From: Lingula anatina
Lineage: Eukaryota; Brachiopoda; Lingulata; Lingulida; Lingulidae
Length of the DNA stretch: 64,000 nt
NCBI RefSeq assembly: GCF_001039355.2
Contig: NW_019773625.1
Span: forward strand, 1,396,132-1,460,131
Direction: 5' to 3'
Below the pieces are notes generated by a model. The model made no database searches, was not told the DNA's origin, and saw nothing but the letters and a program-made list of their open reading frames with translations. The translations under genes and the position numbers were made by a program. This document shows, piece after piece, positions 12,221 through 24,477 of the stretch; position 1 is the stretch's first letter; every line of letters begins with the position of its first letter.

Positions 12221-12509
12221 GGGGGTATGGACACTACACATTCAAGTAACTGATGCTTTTGTAACTGAAATATCATATTGTTTACCAGTTATTTTTGCCA
12301 ACATTCTAAAAATATCAAAATAAATATATAACAACAGTACTTTAACCAAAAGGATACAAGTACATGTATTAATCAAAATATTTTTTGGAGAAACACCACA
12401 GCACGTTTTTCAGTGGATGCTGGCGCTTAGTTGTGTGTCATTCTGTTTTACTTTTATACACCAGACATTAATTTAAACTTTTTCTTTCTGTTGCTTGGTC
12501 TTTTTATTT

Positions 12510-12540
<31 letters not shown>

Positions 12541-13450
12541 TTTGTTTCCGTCTTGATTCTTGTATTTCAAGTCTTTTCTTCTTTTTCATCTCTCGTTAAT
12601 TTGCACCTCTTGCTCTGCTGCTTTCAGGATTGGGTTTCTGCTTCTCCTTGACTCTCTGTCAGTATGCCCTTATTTCTTTCTCTCATCTTTAGTCTTTCTT
12701 GCTGGACCAGCCTTGGATGATTCTTCAGTTTTTGCTTCTCTGCTATGTTACGTCCTTTCAACATCTTCCTTACATGCTTCAGCATGACTATAAGCTCTTT
12801 GACATTTTTTTTTTTTTCAAATTATTTTTACTGACAGTAAAAATTTCAGGTTTCCCTTTTCTTTTCCTATTTGGCTTTTGTTCATTGTCATCCATGTTTG
12901 ATACTCTATCCACTGAGATAAATATACCTCTGTTAATTATGCATATATTGTAGTGTCCGTACCCCCTCAAAATATATCATATACATTAATCCATAGAATA
13001 TGAAATTGGAAGCAATATTGCTCATTTTGAATGCAAAGAACTCGGTATCTTTAATGATATTATTTTTTTTGCAAAATGTCTTGCCTGACTCTTATTAATT
13101 AGTATCACTTTATCGAATATACATTTATATACAATGTTTTTTCTACACGTCATAGGACATGAATGCATTTTATACAATCTAGAACAATATTTTGTACCAT
13201 ATTTTGAAGTTTTATCATCATTGATAAGTAGCCAGTTATCCAATGGTTAATGTATAACTTGGGGGGGTACGGACACTACAGTAGGGGTACGGACACTACA
13301 TAATTCTTGCATATCTTTTCATAATAAGGGGCAATGTGTTATTTTCTTCCTGAAAATAAGTGTCAGTGTGGACATACATAAAATAATAAAATCAGACAGA
13401 ATATGCTGTGATTCCTATATAGAACAGATAGGGGGGTACGGACACTACAA
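12221..13450. mobile_element. Cluster of an 18-bp GGGGGTACGGACACTACA motif, possible DNA-transposon remnant
   Basis: The motif occurs at 12221-12238 (one T change), 13261-13280, 13282-13300 and 13431-13450 on plus, and inverted at 12949-12967. It acts either as terminal/subterminal repeats or as a protein-binding cluster. The inverted pair at 12949 and 13261 encloses 332 bp. Between copies the minus strand has two adjacent open stretches, very rich in Lys, Arg, Gln and Glu (12970-12788, containing DDNEQKPNRKRKGK, and 12785-12624, containing KNHPRLVQQERLKMRERN). These resemble fragments of basic transposon-encoded proteins, but no family was assigned. No clear target-site duplication was found. 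Confidence 0.4.
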
Positions 13451-13880
13451 AAATTAGGACACACCAAGGGGCTCATGATTATAAATGCCATAGCATTATT
13501 AATAATGGTTACATATGCACAAATCCTTTATTATGTTTAAGTCATAACATGGTAAATTTATCTTATTATCACGTAGGTGATTTCAAAGTAATATTTGGCC
13601 TTATCAAATATGTTTTTCATTGCATTAACAAAAATAAGTAAAATGTGTACAAAAGCCTGTTTCAGCAAAATGGTAAAAATAATTTTTTTCTCAGAACTTT
13701 CCTTTGGAAGAACCTGCTAGAAGAGTAGACATATGTTGTGGGAATTATATACCAATATCACATTCACCATAAATCATTGCCATAAAGAGCTAGTGCATCA
13801 TATTTATGACCTTAATTGCAAATGACCCATTGTAACAGCTAAAAATAGGTACTTTTTGAACACATAATTGGCTATATTTT

Positions 13881-14240
13881 TATGTACAGACACAGACGTG
13901 TCTGTACATATTGCCATCACCTGCGTCTGTCGTCGCTGTCGCCGTCCATGTCGCTGTCGCCATGCACTTTTATCGTTAACACGATAAGTGGAAGACAGTT
14001 TTACTTTTTGGCTTTTTATTTACTAGTACAGAGCTGATGAATATTCATAAAAACGCAGGTTAAGTTCAAAAATCAGCATGATCAGGCCATTATTGTAGAA
14101 GTTAGGCTTTTTTTCACTTTTCAGCATATATGCAACACTGTAAACACATTTCAAGGAAAACCGATAGGCCTGTTGTCATGAAACTCACAGGAGTAATTAT
14201 CTTACTAAAACGCAAGTCAAGTTCGAAAATCGGCATGCAG
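13881..14240. repeat. Repeat-derived noncoding stretch with perfect 13-bp inverted repeat
   Basis: TATGTACAGACAC at 13881 is followed after 4 nt by GTGTCTGTACATA, a perfect 13-bp stem. Next come tgtcgtcgctgtcgcc-type triplets and two diverged copies of aaaacgca.gt.aagttc.aaaatc.gcatg (14052 and 14207). This style is common in interspersed repeats of marine invertebrates. The family is not identified. Confidence 0.45.
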
Positions 14241-14689
14241 CCTGAGTTGGAAAAGCAGTCTAATTGGCTTCTTTTTCTGGAAGTTATACATTTTCAAAGT
14301 GTGAACTTGAACTCCAATGGGCCTGAAGCCTTATGCTTGTTACACATTTTTCTTACATTGGTATTACCTGTTGAGCATAATTAAAATTTGATGCTGAATT
14401 TGCAGTTTAACATAATGTACTTTTGCATCAGAATTGACAGTAGCCTATTTTGTGCATAGTTATTTCCTGCTTTTTGTCTGTACATTTGACAGCTTTGCTG
14501 CCTTGTTGTAAATTGTAGTCCGATTATTATAATTCTTTTTTTTTTATTTTGCTCCTATGAACAGTGTCTTTGATATCAGTCTATCAGCAATCTCTAATCA
14601 TAAATTGCTAATTTATCAGACACTTGTAACATTAACCACATTTAATTGTTCACCCTGATTGTGAAACAGCCGTATATATGTAGTACTTA

Positions 14690-15060
14690 TCACTTCTAAG
14701 CTTGCCATCCACATAGGTTACACAGGTACCTTTTGTTTTACCAGACAGTCAAGCTAGTTCAATGACAAGCTGATAACAAGCTGACAGCTTGTTTAGAGTC
14801 CAATTAGCCATTGATGCCTTGCGTTATAACAATCTGATCACTAGCACATTATCCTGTAAAAGGAGACCACTTGACACGCACTTCTTGAGATTTTACTGCA
14901 AACTTCTATTCATATAATAATGAGTATTCAGCAAAATTGCTGAAATTCCCAAGAAAGTATGGTCTTCCTTGTAATATTGGTGCAAACTTGCATGTTTTTT
15001 TTTTCTTGCAAACTTGCCACAAATTAATGTGAAAGTATGGTTTTCTCGTGAACTTGCCAC
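14690..15060. repeat. Duplicated segment, partner of 15645-15960
   Basis: Shared text includes agtacttatcacttc, agcttgccatccacatagg, tgataacaagctgacagcttgtttagagtccaattagcc and tatggttttctcgtgaacttgccacaaaccca. The right copy lacks about 50 bp present here. With the 11480/15070 pair, it shows that this neighbourhood has been duplicated more than once. Confidence 0.8.
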
Positions 15061-15069
15061 AAACCCATT

Positions 15070-15960
15070 GTAAGATATGATTTTTTTCATTATGTTTTTA
15101 TGTTTAGAATGGATTAATCAGTACAAAAAAAAAAAAGGGAAGGCAGACTACCTTTGTTGTAATTATGCTATTTTTCATCAAAAATCAATACCTAGACCAA
15201 GACAAAGCTAGCCAAGAGGATGGGCATGAAGGTGACAACCTAAATGACTGAAATTTGTCAAATCAAAAAATAAAAAGAGATCTCTACCGTAAGAAGGACT
15301 TATGAATTTTTAAAATATTTTAAATTGTATAATAACTAAATTTAGCGGATATTGAATAGAATACATACTAAGGCAGGTAGACTGATTTATCATCGCGTGC
15401 ACATTACTAATCAAAACTCCATCCAGCATAGAGGTATTTCAGGTAACATGCACAACACATGGCATCACGATCATTGGTGTTTTTCAAGACTTCAAGAACC
15501 CATGTTTTGCGTAGGCAACTATCAAGACATCCATTACCTCGCACAAACTGGTAAACATGTCAAAAGTTTACAAAACTTTTACCCTTACAATACTTTCTAA
15601 TAATTTCCTTCTCAAATGTCTTTTTATCACCTTATGTATATGTGTAGTACTTATCACTTCAAAGCTTGCCATCCACATAGGTACCTTTTGTTTTACCAGA
15701 CAATCAAGCTAGTTCAATGACAAGCTGATAACAAGCTGACAGCTTGTTTAGAGTCCAATTAGCCATTGATGCCCTGCGTTATAACAACCTGATCACTAGC
15801 ATATTATCCTGTAAAAGGAGACAACTTGGCTCGCTGACACGCACTTCTTAAGATTTTACTGCAAACTTCTATTCATATGAGTTTTCAGCAAAATTGCCAC
15901 AAATTAATGTGAAAGTATGGTTTTCTCGTGAACTTGCCACAAACCCATTTGTAAGATCTG
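15070..15960. repeat. Second copies of the duplicated segments
   Basis: 15070-15622 repeats 11480-12012 and 15645-15960 repeats 14690-15060, in direct orientation. From 15960 to ~16300 the sequence is single-copy within this window and AT-rich, with a short (TA)n near 16153-16170. Confidence 0.8.
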
Positions 15961-16621
15961 CTTCTTTCCAACCAGTCACTTTTTTGAAAGTGTAAAAGTT
16001 CTGTATATTTCCAGTAAAATGTTAATATTCCAGCAAATATTTGCAGCAAATGTTATTCTCTTTGCAACATCCTGCAAACTGTTATAAATATATTAAAAAA
16101 AGTTATCTACATTTTTTTTTTTTGCCTGTTTGATTTGAACATACTGTAAATGTATATATATATATATATGCAACAAATGTAAACGGCATTGCTACAGACA
16201 GATTATGCAAAATACAGTGCAGAACCCATGAGTACAATTACATGAATGCAGCACATGATATATTCCTTTTACATTTTTTGCTTTCACATATGTAATTTTT
16301 TTTTTGTTTGTTTGTTTTTCAGAACCAGAAACAAATACAAGATGTGGTCACATAAAGAAGAAACAAAAGAAAATGCAGTGAACACTCCATAGCAGTCTGC
16401 TGCTCACTACCAATCACTGTATTTTATTATATGGACCCCCTTATTGTCAAAACCAACAAGAAAAAAAAGTTCTAAAACTTCTGTAAGTTCCTTTTAACTG
16501 GATACAACAAATGAAACAATCTTAAAACTTTATTGCAGATGCATTCCTAACTACGAATAATGAGATGAAATCAAAATTTGGTCTTGATGCGGTATAGCCT
16601 CACCAGCAGAGTGATAATGCA

Positions 16622-19600
16622 ATGGCAGCGAAAGACACAAGACTCCACGAAGCAGTGCGTTACTGTGATATCGATCAGGTGCGTGAGGCGCTCAAGGATC
16701 GTCTTAGTCCCAATGACATTGGGTTGTACCAGTGGAGTGCCCTGCATGAGGCAGCACAGCAGGGAGAGCTGGAGATTCTAAGGCTGTTGCTGAAACATAA
16801 AGGTAAAAAAAGGAACCATTCCCATAACCCTGTGGCACTAGCTGGATCGATCTAACTCCTTGGGGATTCACACTAAATTGCACGCAGTTTAAGTGGCTGA
16901 AATGTTTGGCACACCCCCTGGTAATTTCAAGTACTGGTACTTGGGTAAAGTTGGAAAAACTTTGTTGTCCATGATTTTGTTCATATTGCTCTGCTTTGCC
17001 AGACAATTAAGAGGTTTTTACAGAGTATAGCCCTTTATGGAGGTCACGTGGTCCAATGACAAGCACAGATTTCAGAATAATTGCTATAACTGCTGTGTTT
17101 GTGGTAATATAAATTATATTTCTATGAGTTGTTTACAATGTATTTAGTGTGAAATATAGATCTCATTTGAAGAGTTGTTATCCCTTTAATAACTGAACGT
17201 ACATTTATTTTTTAACACCAGGAGACCCAAATAAAAAGGACCACCTGAGAAACTGCACAGCGGTACACTATGCAGCAAAAGAGGGCCATATGGAATGTCT
17301 AAAACTGCTGATTAAATATGGCGGTAGATATGATGTCCTCAACAGTGATGGGGAGTCCCCACTAGATGTCGCTGTGGGAGAATGTGAGAATTTGTTACAG
17401 ACTCAAAGTAAGTAACGCGATCATTTATTACTAGGGCTTGAAGATAAGATTTTTTTATTATGCAGGATTGATATTTTATCATTGTTCTTGGAAAACATTA
17501 TCCTAAGTCAGATGTATTTTCTTTTTTAAATTAAAGTTACTGTATGCAAAATGTTTGTTTTTAGGCATGAATTTATGCAACAGGACATACTATTTCCTAA
17601 TTTTGTTGCATATTTTGTTTTTACAGTGGTTCAAGATTTGATAAAAACATCGAGACAAGAGGCAAAACATCAAGCTGAAGAACAAGCAAAAAAACTGGAA
17701 GAAAAGAAAAAGAAATCTCTTAGTATTGGGGAAAAGAATGACCTTAACCTTGGCCCCAAGGGCAATGAAGATGACCTTGACATTCAAAACATTCCTCGTA
17801 TTATTGAACCTCAGAAAGAATCTTCTGGATTAAAGGCTTGGGAAAGTGAAAGGGATGGAAAACAGAAAGATAGTAAGAATTTAAAAAAAACTTATGTTAA
17901 TTCCATTAACAAGACTCAAGGTATAGATTTATGTAAATTTAAAAGAAAATCACACAGCAGTGAATAAACTACAAGAATTTTGATCAAATGACATGAAAAA
18001 TAATTTTGTTCATGTGCCTTTCAGTTGTGCATTATTCTTATTTCACACTTAATCACCAGGCTTGAATCAATCCAGATTTTTATGGTTGGATTATATTATC
18101 TTATTATTCCAACTTCACAAATGGCACAATGTACATGTATGACGTAAGACTCCTTTTTTCCGCACACTCATAATTCGAGTCATCTTTATGTTTCAGATTC
18201 TGCATACTTGCAGCTGTCATTTGAGTATAATTCCCATAAAGCCAACCTGAAGATCCGCGTCTGGCAGATTAGCAATATCTTACTGCCACCTCGTGAGTTG
18301 ACAAATATACTAATAATTTCTATATTTTAATGCAGTTTAATAGATCATTTTTCAGGCATGTGATGATCATTCATCTGAAATGCTACTTTTAAGTATAAAA
18401 TGTGATATTAAAACATCAAATGCCCATTGGAATTTCATTTCAACCATGTATCTAAATCAGAAGGCCCTTATCCCCAGGAAAATTAGAGCCTCAAGGTTTG
18501 CATAACAGGAAAAAATGTAGAGGTGTGCAAATCATTCTCTATATGTAAGATTTTTTTAACTGAAAAAAACCTGTAATCTTTTCTTTTGTTTTAGCTGAGA
18601 ATTCCATGATCAGCACCATCTACATCAAGAGCTACCTGATTCCTGACAAAGATAAAGAGAGCAAAAGGAAAACTGAAGAGGTTAAAGTTCAAAGTAATGC
18701 CAAGGGTCAAGGTCAGACAGAAGAGGTCAAGTTTGATTCGAAAGCAGCTCAGAAGGATGACGGTAACCATCCACCAATTCAAATCACCCAAGTCGTGTTC
18801 ACACCTTCAACTTTTAAGTTTTCAAAACCATTGGAGTATGCAAACCTTACCAAGGAAATAGTGAAAGACAGGACAGTAGATATTCAAGTGTTTGTGACGC
18901 AGAAATTCACCAGGAAGAGTTACATCATCGCTTATACGCGGATTCCACTCAGAAGTGCAGTGAAAAAACTTATCAGGGAGAAATTCCCCCTGACCCCTTG
19001 CATGGGAAAGGGGATTCCTGACAGCATGAAAGTATATAGCTCCAGTGAATATCTACCACATCATGCCTATAGGAATTTCAGTAGCGATCCTAATCTTAGG
19101 CATCCATCAATGGCAAGTCTTTTTGTGCCTCACGCAGAGCGTGCATCCAGTGACACAAATCTGCGACAGATTAAAAGCGAGGAGCCTGTCCACAAGACGC
19201 CTTCTGTGGAAATTACTGTCCAACCTGACAGAGAAGGAGCTGCTGCTGATGATGGTGATGATGAATACCTTGCTGCGGTCAGAGTTCACAGTGCCAAAGA
19301 ACGCCATGCAGGACAGAGTAAAAGCATGTTAAATTTGAGCATCCCAATGCCGGGTGAGATCTCCTCTGCTGATGAACCAGAGCAGGTCAGAGTACTCAAA
19401 TATGAACATCCTAGCTCCACTTATGTCAAAATGCCTGGTGCCATGAAAAAACTAGAACGTCGCAAAAGTTTGAGCACCCCGGAACTTACCACCACAGATG
19501 ATTCAGAGATGAGTGAATTGGACAGCTCTTTGAATAGTCAGAAAGGCGGGCTTGTAGGGAGAATGACTCAGCAGAGACGGGATGTTTTATCACAGCTAGA

Positions 19601-20495
19601 AAAAGGGAAAAGACGGACAAAGATAGACAGGGTGGCCAGGCGAGTCCAGTCACCTCTTGTGGAAGCGGAGACCAGTTTCTCCAACATCGCTGGTGTACAT
19701 CAAGGTCCAAGTACAATTGTGTCATTAGGGCGACGAAAGTCACAGTGTAAGAGCCCTGAAGTATTGAGGTCTTTGTCCCCTCCAGTTACAGTTTCAATAG
19801 AAACAACAACGCGCGTCAATTCATTGAGTCCCACCCCTCATAGTGTGGGTCATTATATTGCTGAACATGAGCATAAGGAAAATGAACAGACACATTTGCC
19901 ATCTATACAGACACGCAAGTCGCTGCGCTCAGCATCCAAATCCAATCACCGACCACCTTCTGTCCCAGGAAAGGCGGCCATTGTTGACTCAGCTGTCCAC
20001 TTTGAGGATGACCTGACTGGACAGAGGTCACCAGGAAAACAATATATAGGTGGACGTAGAGACAGTTTGCAATCATTCCAACCCAAACCAGTTAGAGATT
20101 ACTCCCCAGCTAAATCACCCACAAGAACTAGGTCAAGGTTATCAGGGGGTCAAGTTCATCAAGGCCAAGGTTGCCACAGTAGGAGTGGGACAGGTTCAAG
20201 CAGAGATTCTGATACGCCCACTCCAAGTCCTAGGGAGTCCATAGAAATGAGACATCTAGATAGGGATGAGTTACGGAAACAGTATTTGGACAGGGCAGCA
20301 AAAATCACCATGACAGCGACCCCTGAGGTCAGAGTTAGAATGTTTCAAAGAACTGGGAGGGAGCCACACCCTGCCACACCCCACCATCTCAGAGGAAAGC
20401 ATCAGTTTTCAGATAATCCTGAGGATGACAGTTTGGACCCCTTTTATATTCCAGGAACTCCAGTTGACTCTCCTGCCCATGGAGGGAAAAAGTGA
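16622..20495 (+). CDS. Ankyrin-repeat plus C2-domain protein, five coding exons
   Basis: Exons 16622-16802, 17222-17407, 17627-17872, 18197-18292 and 18595-20495 join with GT-AG sites, every intron phase 1, into 869 aa. Three and a half ankyrin repeats cover residues ~5-120 (SALHEAAQQGELEILRLLLK, AVHYAAKEGHMECLKLLIKYG). Residues ~126-155 form a charged coiled-coil. A synaptotagmin-type C2 domain covers ~208-360 (YLQLSFEYNSHKANLKIRVW, STIYIKSYLIPD, YIIAYTRIPL), with a Lys/Gln-rich insertion near 260-290. The last ~500 residues are Ser/Pro/Arg-rich and probably disordered. The acidic Ca2+-binding residues of C2 loops 1 and 3 are replaced (SDPY-like becomes STIY; the loop-3 Asp pair becomes Thr/Lys), so Ca2+-independent binding is predicted. 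A probable 5' UTR acceptor lies at 16538. I recognise no named orthologue; a membrane- or cytoskeleton-linked adaptor is inference only. Confidence 0.85.
16812..16893 (-). repeat. Fragment of the AGATCGATCT inverted-repeat element
   Basis: Lies in intron 1 of the ankyrin-C2 gene. The segment ccattcccataa...ggatcgatctaactccttggggattcacactaaa matches one end of the elements at 40205-40415 and 57068-57292, but the rest of the element is missing or highly diverged. Confidence 0.55.
17005..17192 (+). mobile_element. Partial copy of the 20-bp-TIR element found whole at 53409-53759
   Basis: Shares cacgtggtc, aagcacagatt, gaataatt, cataac, the tttatgag-like box and terminal gttgttatcccttt with 53595-53753, in the same orientation. 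The left half is absent. It lies inside intron 1 of the ankyrin-C2 gene. Confidence 0.65.
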
Positions 20496-22591
20496 ATTAT
20501 ATTTGACTGGAAAACATGGGAAAAGAACTAGATAACATGAGGTGATAAAGTGAGGGGGAAATCTAAAAAAAAAGCCTCAGTTTCTAAAATTTTAGTATAT
20601 TTTCCCTAGGTGCTTTTATTGATTGTCTTTTATGCAAAATGTGCAGATAATGTGCATGATTTCCAAAAAGAAATTACTAAGTAGAATGTTAATAAGTATG
20701 GAGTAAATAAAAGGGGGAGATATTTGTTATATGTTCATATACTATACTAAGATATTATGATACTTAGATTTTTCTGACACAGGAGTGAAATTTCAATATT
20801 AGCATTAGTATTTTAGACTTTATTTCCCATGCGTTTTACAGCATCTGACAGTTTTTTTTTTTTCGTTAGCCAGTTTGTGTTTCTTATATACAGATTTAGG
20901 GCACAAATATTTCAAACACATTTTTTTACTGCAGCAGGGTCCAATAAAAAGTGAACGAAAAGCGCAAGAACTTCGAAACAACCACAGGTTTTGTAGAAAT
21001 TTTGAAAAGTGATCTCTATTCAGTCAGTTTAAGTGGATATGTATGTAGGTGTTATACACGAAGCTATTTTCCATCCTCTGTCCGTGGTTATTAAGTTAAA
21101 ACCAAGAGCATTCCGACTCGGCCATTCTCGGGTGTTTTCGTATCAAACCTACTTGTTACGGAAATGGATTATGAGAGACCCGTATGGAACCGTGCATTCA
21201 AAATCATTATTATCTGTGATTAGATTTTTAGTGTTTCAAGAGAAGATTTATTGAGTATTTATTCATTATCAGTTTTTCGGTTTTTGAAAACTGTTTTTGT
21301 ATATCTTGTCTATGTGGAGATAAACGATTAGTTTCCTGTTTTAAATACAAATGATGTTAGAATACGCACCAAGTTAACTTATTATTTACTATCATGTTTT
21401 CTCTTAATATTTAGGTTACCGTTCATAAAACTTCATTTAGAGTATATTTATTAAATTTCTGTCTTAACCGCACAAATGATTTATGCATTCAGAAGAAAAT
21501 AATGAATTTGTAATATTAAACTAATTCATCATACTGTGAAAACATTTTTTTGTGTTTAAATTAATTGGTGCATGGGTTAATTATACTAAAATAACGCAAA
21601 GGTTCAGCGATTTGTTAAAAAATAAATCATTGAAATGTTTGTGTGGATGCGTTGGGCGTTTCCTGATTTTGGTGACTCAGTAGCAAATATTAGCGTTTTC
21701 TTTTATACAATGGCAAATATTAGCGTGTTGCATAATTTAAATGTCCTTTTTACTTTAAATTTTGGATAACTTGACATGTTTTAACTTCTTGAATTTCGAT
21801 CATTTGAAGGTTTTGGTAGACTTCTGACATTTATAACGTTATTTGAACCTAGTGACCTTTATGAAACGATTCGAGCAATAAGAAACAAAAATATTTTGTA
21901 CTATATTATGGGGACTCGGCAGTTAAATATGCTAAGTTGGGAATGGAGGGGGGTTAAACATATTTATTCGTTCATGAAAAATATATAATATTTACATCTA
22001 AAGAATTGCTTTAAGACCTGTACGCTCATCTTAAAAGAATCTAAAAATATAACCAATTAACTAATAAATATCTAGTGAAGACGGAAAAAAAGAAATGTTT
22101 TATTATGAGAAATACTATATAACAGTAATTAAAGAAGGGTTGGCACGTGTTGAGGCGGTGAGACCATAAGGAAAATAGGCGGCTTTGCTTTCAGTTGGTA
22201 ACGGCCATATTTCTTCCGCGGATCAGTTAGTCCGCGGATTATATGTTCTGAATGCGGCCCAATGGGTCCATGGATGAAATATGGTCGACCCACTTGAAAG
22301 CAATGCCGAATAACCCTCTTCCAGTTTTGGAAATAAAAAAAGGGTTGGATAATTTGCAAAGGTCATTTCATGGTTCGTGGCTGCGATCTGTTAAATTGCA
22401 AGGCCCCGGCAGGCCCGACGTGTGTATAGTGGGCGGGGAGACCATTAACGTTATACTGAAATATGGACACGACAAAAACGATTGAGAATTCAGCCAATAG
22501 TGAAGGGAAAAATCGAAAAGGTGAGATTGACTCCTCCTAAGGTCTTTACATCACGTATAAATAAATATATAAATACATATGCGCAGAGCAA
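20496..22591. other. Intergenic, 3' flank of the ankyrin-C2 gene and 5' flank of the GPCR
   Basis: AATAAA at 20707-20712 is a likely poly(A) signal for the ankyrin-C2 gene. 20720-22080 is AT-rich with no supported gene. 22130-22500 is more GC-rich and promoter-like: an E-box cacgtg at 22144, two copies of the palindrome TCCGCGGA 16 bp apart (22215 and 22231), and TATA-like tataaataaatatataaa about 40 bp before the GPCR ATG. Short frames at 22129-22485 on both strands look like chance. Confidence 0.5.
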
Positions 22592-23975
22592 ATGCCACTT
22601 TTTCTATGCGCAATGATGTCCATGAATTCGTCCAGCGATAAGATGGCAACAAAAAACGAAACTAGCCTGTGGAATATGCCAGGATTTTTTGATGATACAA
22701 GATGGGCAAACATCACCGTGACTCTGTTGACCGTCATCTTTTCAATGCTTGGTACGTTCGGTAACATTTGCGTTATTATCATCACAAGAAGTACTCCGTC
22801 TCTGAGAACATGGTGGAATTCATTCCACATTAACTTAGCAATAGTCGATCTGTTCATGTCCACCGTTGGGTGCCTGGGAGCCATTTTGATTGTTTGGTTA
22901 TGGGATGAATCGACACCTTCTATCGTTTGCTTTCTAGGGCGCATTTTGGCCATTGGGCCATTTATGAATATTGTTATTTTGACGAATATTAGTATCTTGC
23001 GAGCAGCAAAATTTCACAAGCCTACCTTGACCATCCGTAAATATATTTTTAAACTATGTCTGACTGCACATTGGATTCTTGGCGCCGTATTCATCATCTT
23101 TCAAACAGTGTCTGACAATATAGTTGTGTTACCCCTGCAATGTCACACGGGCGAAGAGCGATCACTCGGGGTTTTGTCCGTACTCACGTATACATTTGTG
23201 ATAACTTTCATTTTACTTTTAGCCTTGTGTTACACGTCAGTAATAAAGAAACTGATGAAGCAACACAAGGCCATTAAGCCATATTTCGCTGGCTACTCAG
23301 TGCAGACGATATCGGCCAGTGTCGCCGATATGTTTTTAGCGGACGGTGGCAACAATAGAGGGGAGTCACCTCATCCGAATTTTACTTCGTTAGAGCGTGT
23401 CTCTAGGCGGGAGCAGGGACAAAGTGTTCGAGTACCAAAATCTGCAAACAATGTGCCATCCGAGATAGAAGATCTTTCAGATAGAGACGGCCAGGGACTA
23501 CCAGGAGTTCCATCTCCACCTTCTTCTGTCCTGCAGCAAACGAATGTAATAGAATTCTCAAGTTCGATGGACAAGAGGCAACGAGAACCCTGACACTATA
23601 GATATAACACCGCAGGCAACAACTGACGTGATGGATGTTCGCGTAGGTTCGGACACGCACTACGTAGAACTCATACAGGTAGACCAGCAAGTAATTTTGT
23701 CTAATTTGATTTTAATGGGCATATTTCTAATTAGTATTTTGCCATTTCTGATAGCTAATTTGGTGTTTCAGTTACAATCGCCAAATCTTAATACGAACCA
23801 GTATATTATCAGTCTTATTGCAAGTTCATGTGGATTTATAAATACATGTGCTAATCCTTACATATATACGCTGCGATCCCGCGTGTTTCGGGAGCGCCTT
23901 TGGTCCCTAGTTCACGATGGTACTAATTGCTGTCGACGTAGCTCCACCTATGTTGTAAGGAGCGAATTTATTTAG
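22592..23975 (+). CDS. Orphan class A (rhodopsin-like) GPCR with a one-base frame break in loop 3
   Basis: Seven-helix receptor in a single exon. Landmarks: GTFGNICV (TM1), NLAIVDL (TM2, the conserved Asp), Cys before TM3 (SIVCFLG), TM4 Trp (TAHWILG), Cys in extracellular loop 2 (LQCHTGEE), TM6 ISILPF and TM7 CANPYIYTLRSRVFRERL (the NPxxY motif). N-glycosylation sites NET and NIT sit in the N-terminus. The usual D/E-R-Y box is ILRAAKF here, so the acidic residue and Tyr are missing. TM1-5 and most of loop 3 read in one frame to a TGA at 23591-23593. TM6-7 are in the +1 frame, open from about 23553, so one base is lost or gained between ~23553 and 23593. No plausible intron fits. The cause is an assembly error, polymorphism or recent pseudogenisation. 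The start could be 22592 or the ATG pair near 22613. It could not be assigned to a ligand family; TM7 is loosely like the moody/Tre1/GPR84 or melatonin-receptor group. Confidence 0.8.
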
Positions 23976-24477
23976 GTGCTGAAGTGCTTTATTTCCATTT
24001 GATGAACTAAACATCAACATGAACAGAGTGTTTTTATTCATATCTTCTGGGGATGTGAACGTGAACATAAATTTTGTACATTTACACGTGGTTTTATAAC
24101 GTTCTTTGCTTTAGCTTCCCCCCCCCCCTGTCCCCATTATGCTTTAGCGAAAGATAACAATAAATATCTGATAACGTGCCATTGCTTGTTTCGCTCATGC
24201 TTTTCACATGTATTGACAGTATAGGAAAAACGTGCATTTATTTGTATCACTAACAGGAATAAAGGTAGTTGTCGGCGCCATTCTCGTGCCAAATAATCTT
24301 ATCATTTTGGTATGGTTACCATGGCAAAATCCCCTTATAGGCTTTGCTACATCAGAAATGTCTACTACTAGACAGGTATCAAATTTTAAATTCTGATTCA
24401 TCCTGTTGTGATATTCACAAACAAGAATATTAACTCTAATACTGGGCACTCACGTTGATCTATGAGATGTTTTGCAG

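Noticed and set aside
12560-12953. Plus-strand hydrophobic frames (75 and 84 codons)
   Set aside because: They are T-rich antisense of the Lys/Arg-rich minus-strand remnant; poly-Phe/Leu is the mirror of A-rich coding.
22546-22953. 135-codon minus-strand frame
   Set aside because: Antisense to the GPCR N-terminal coding region.
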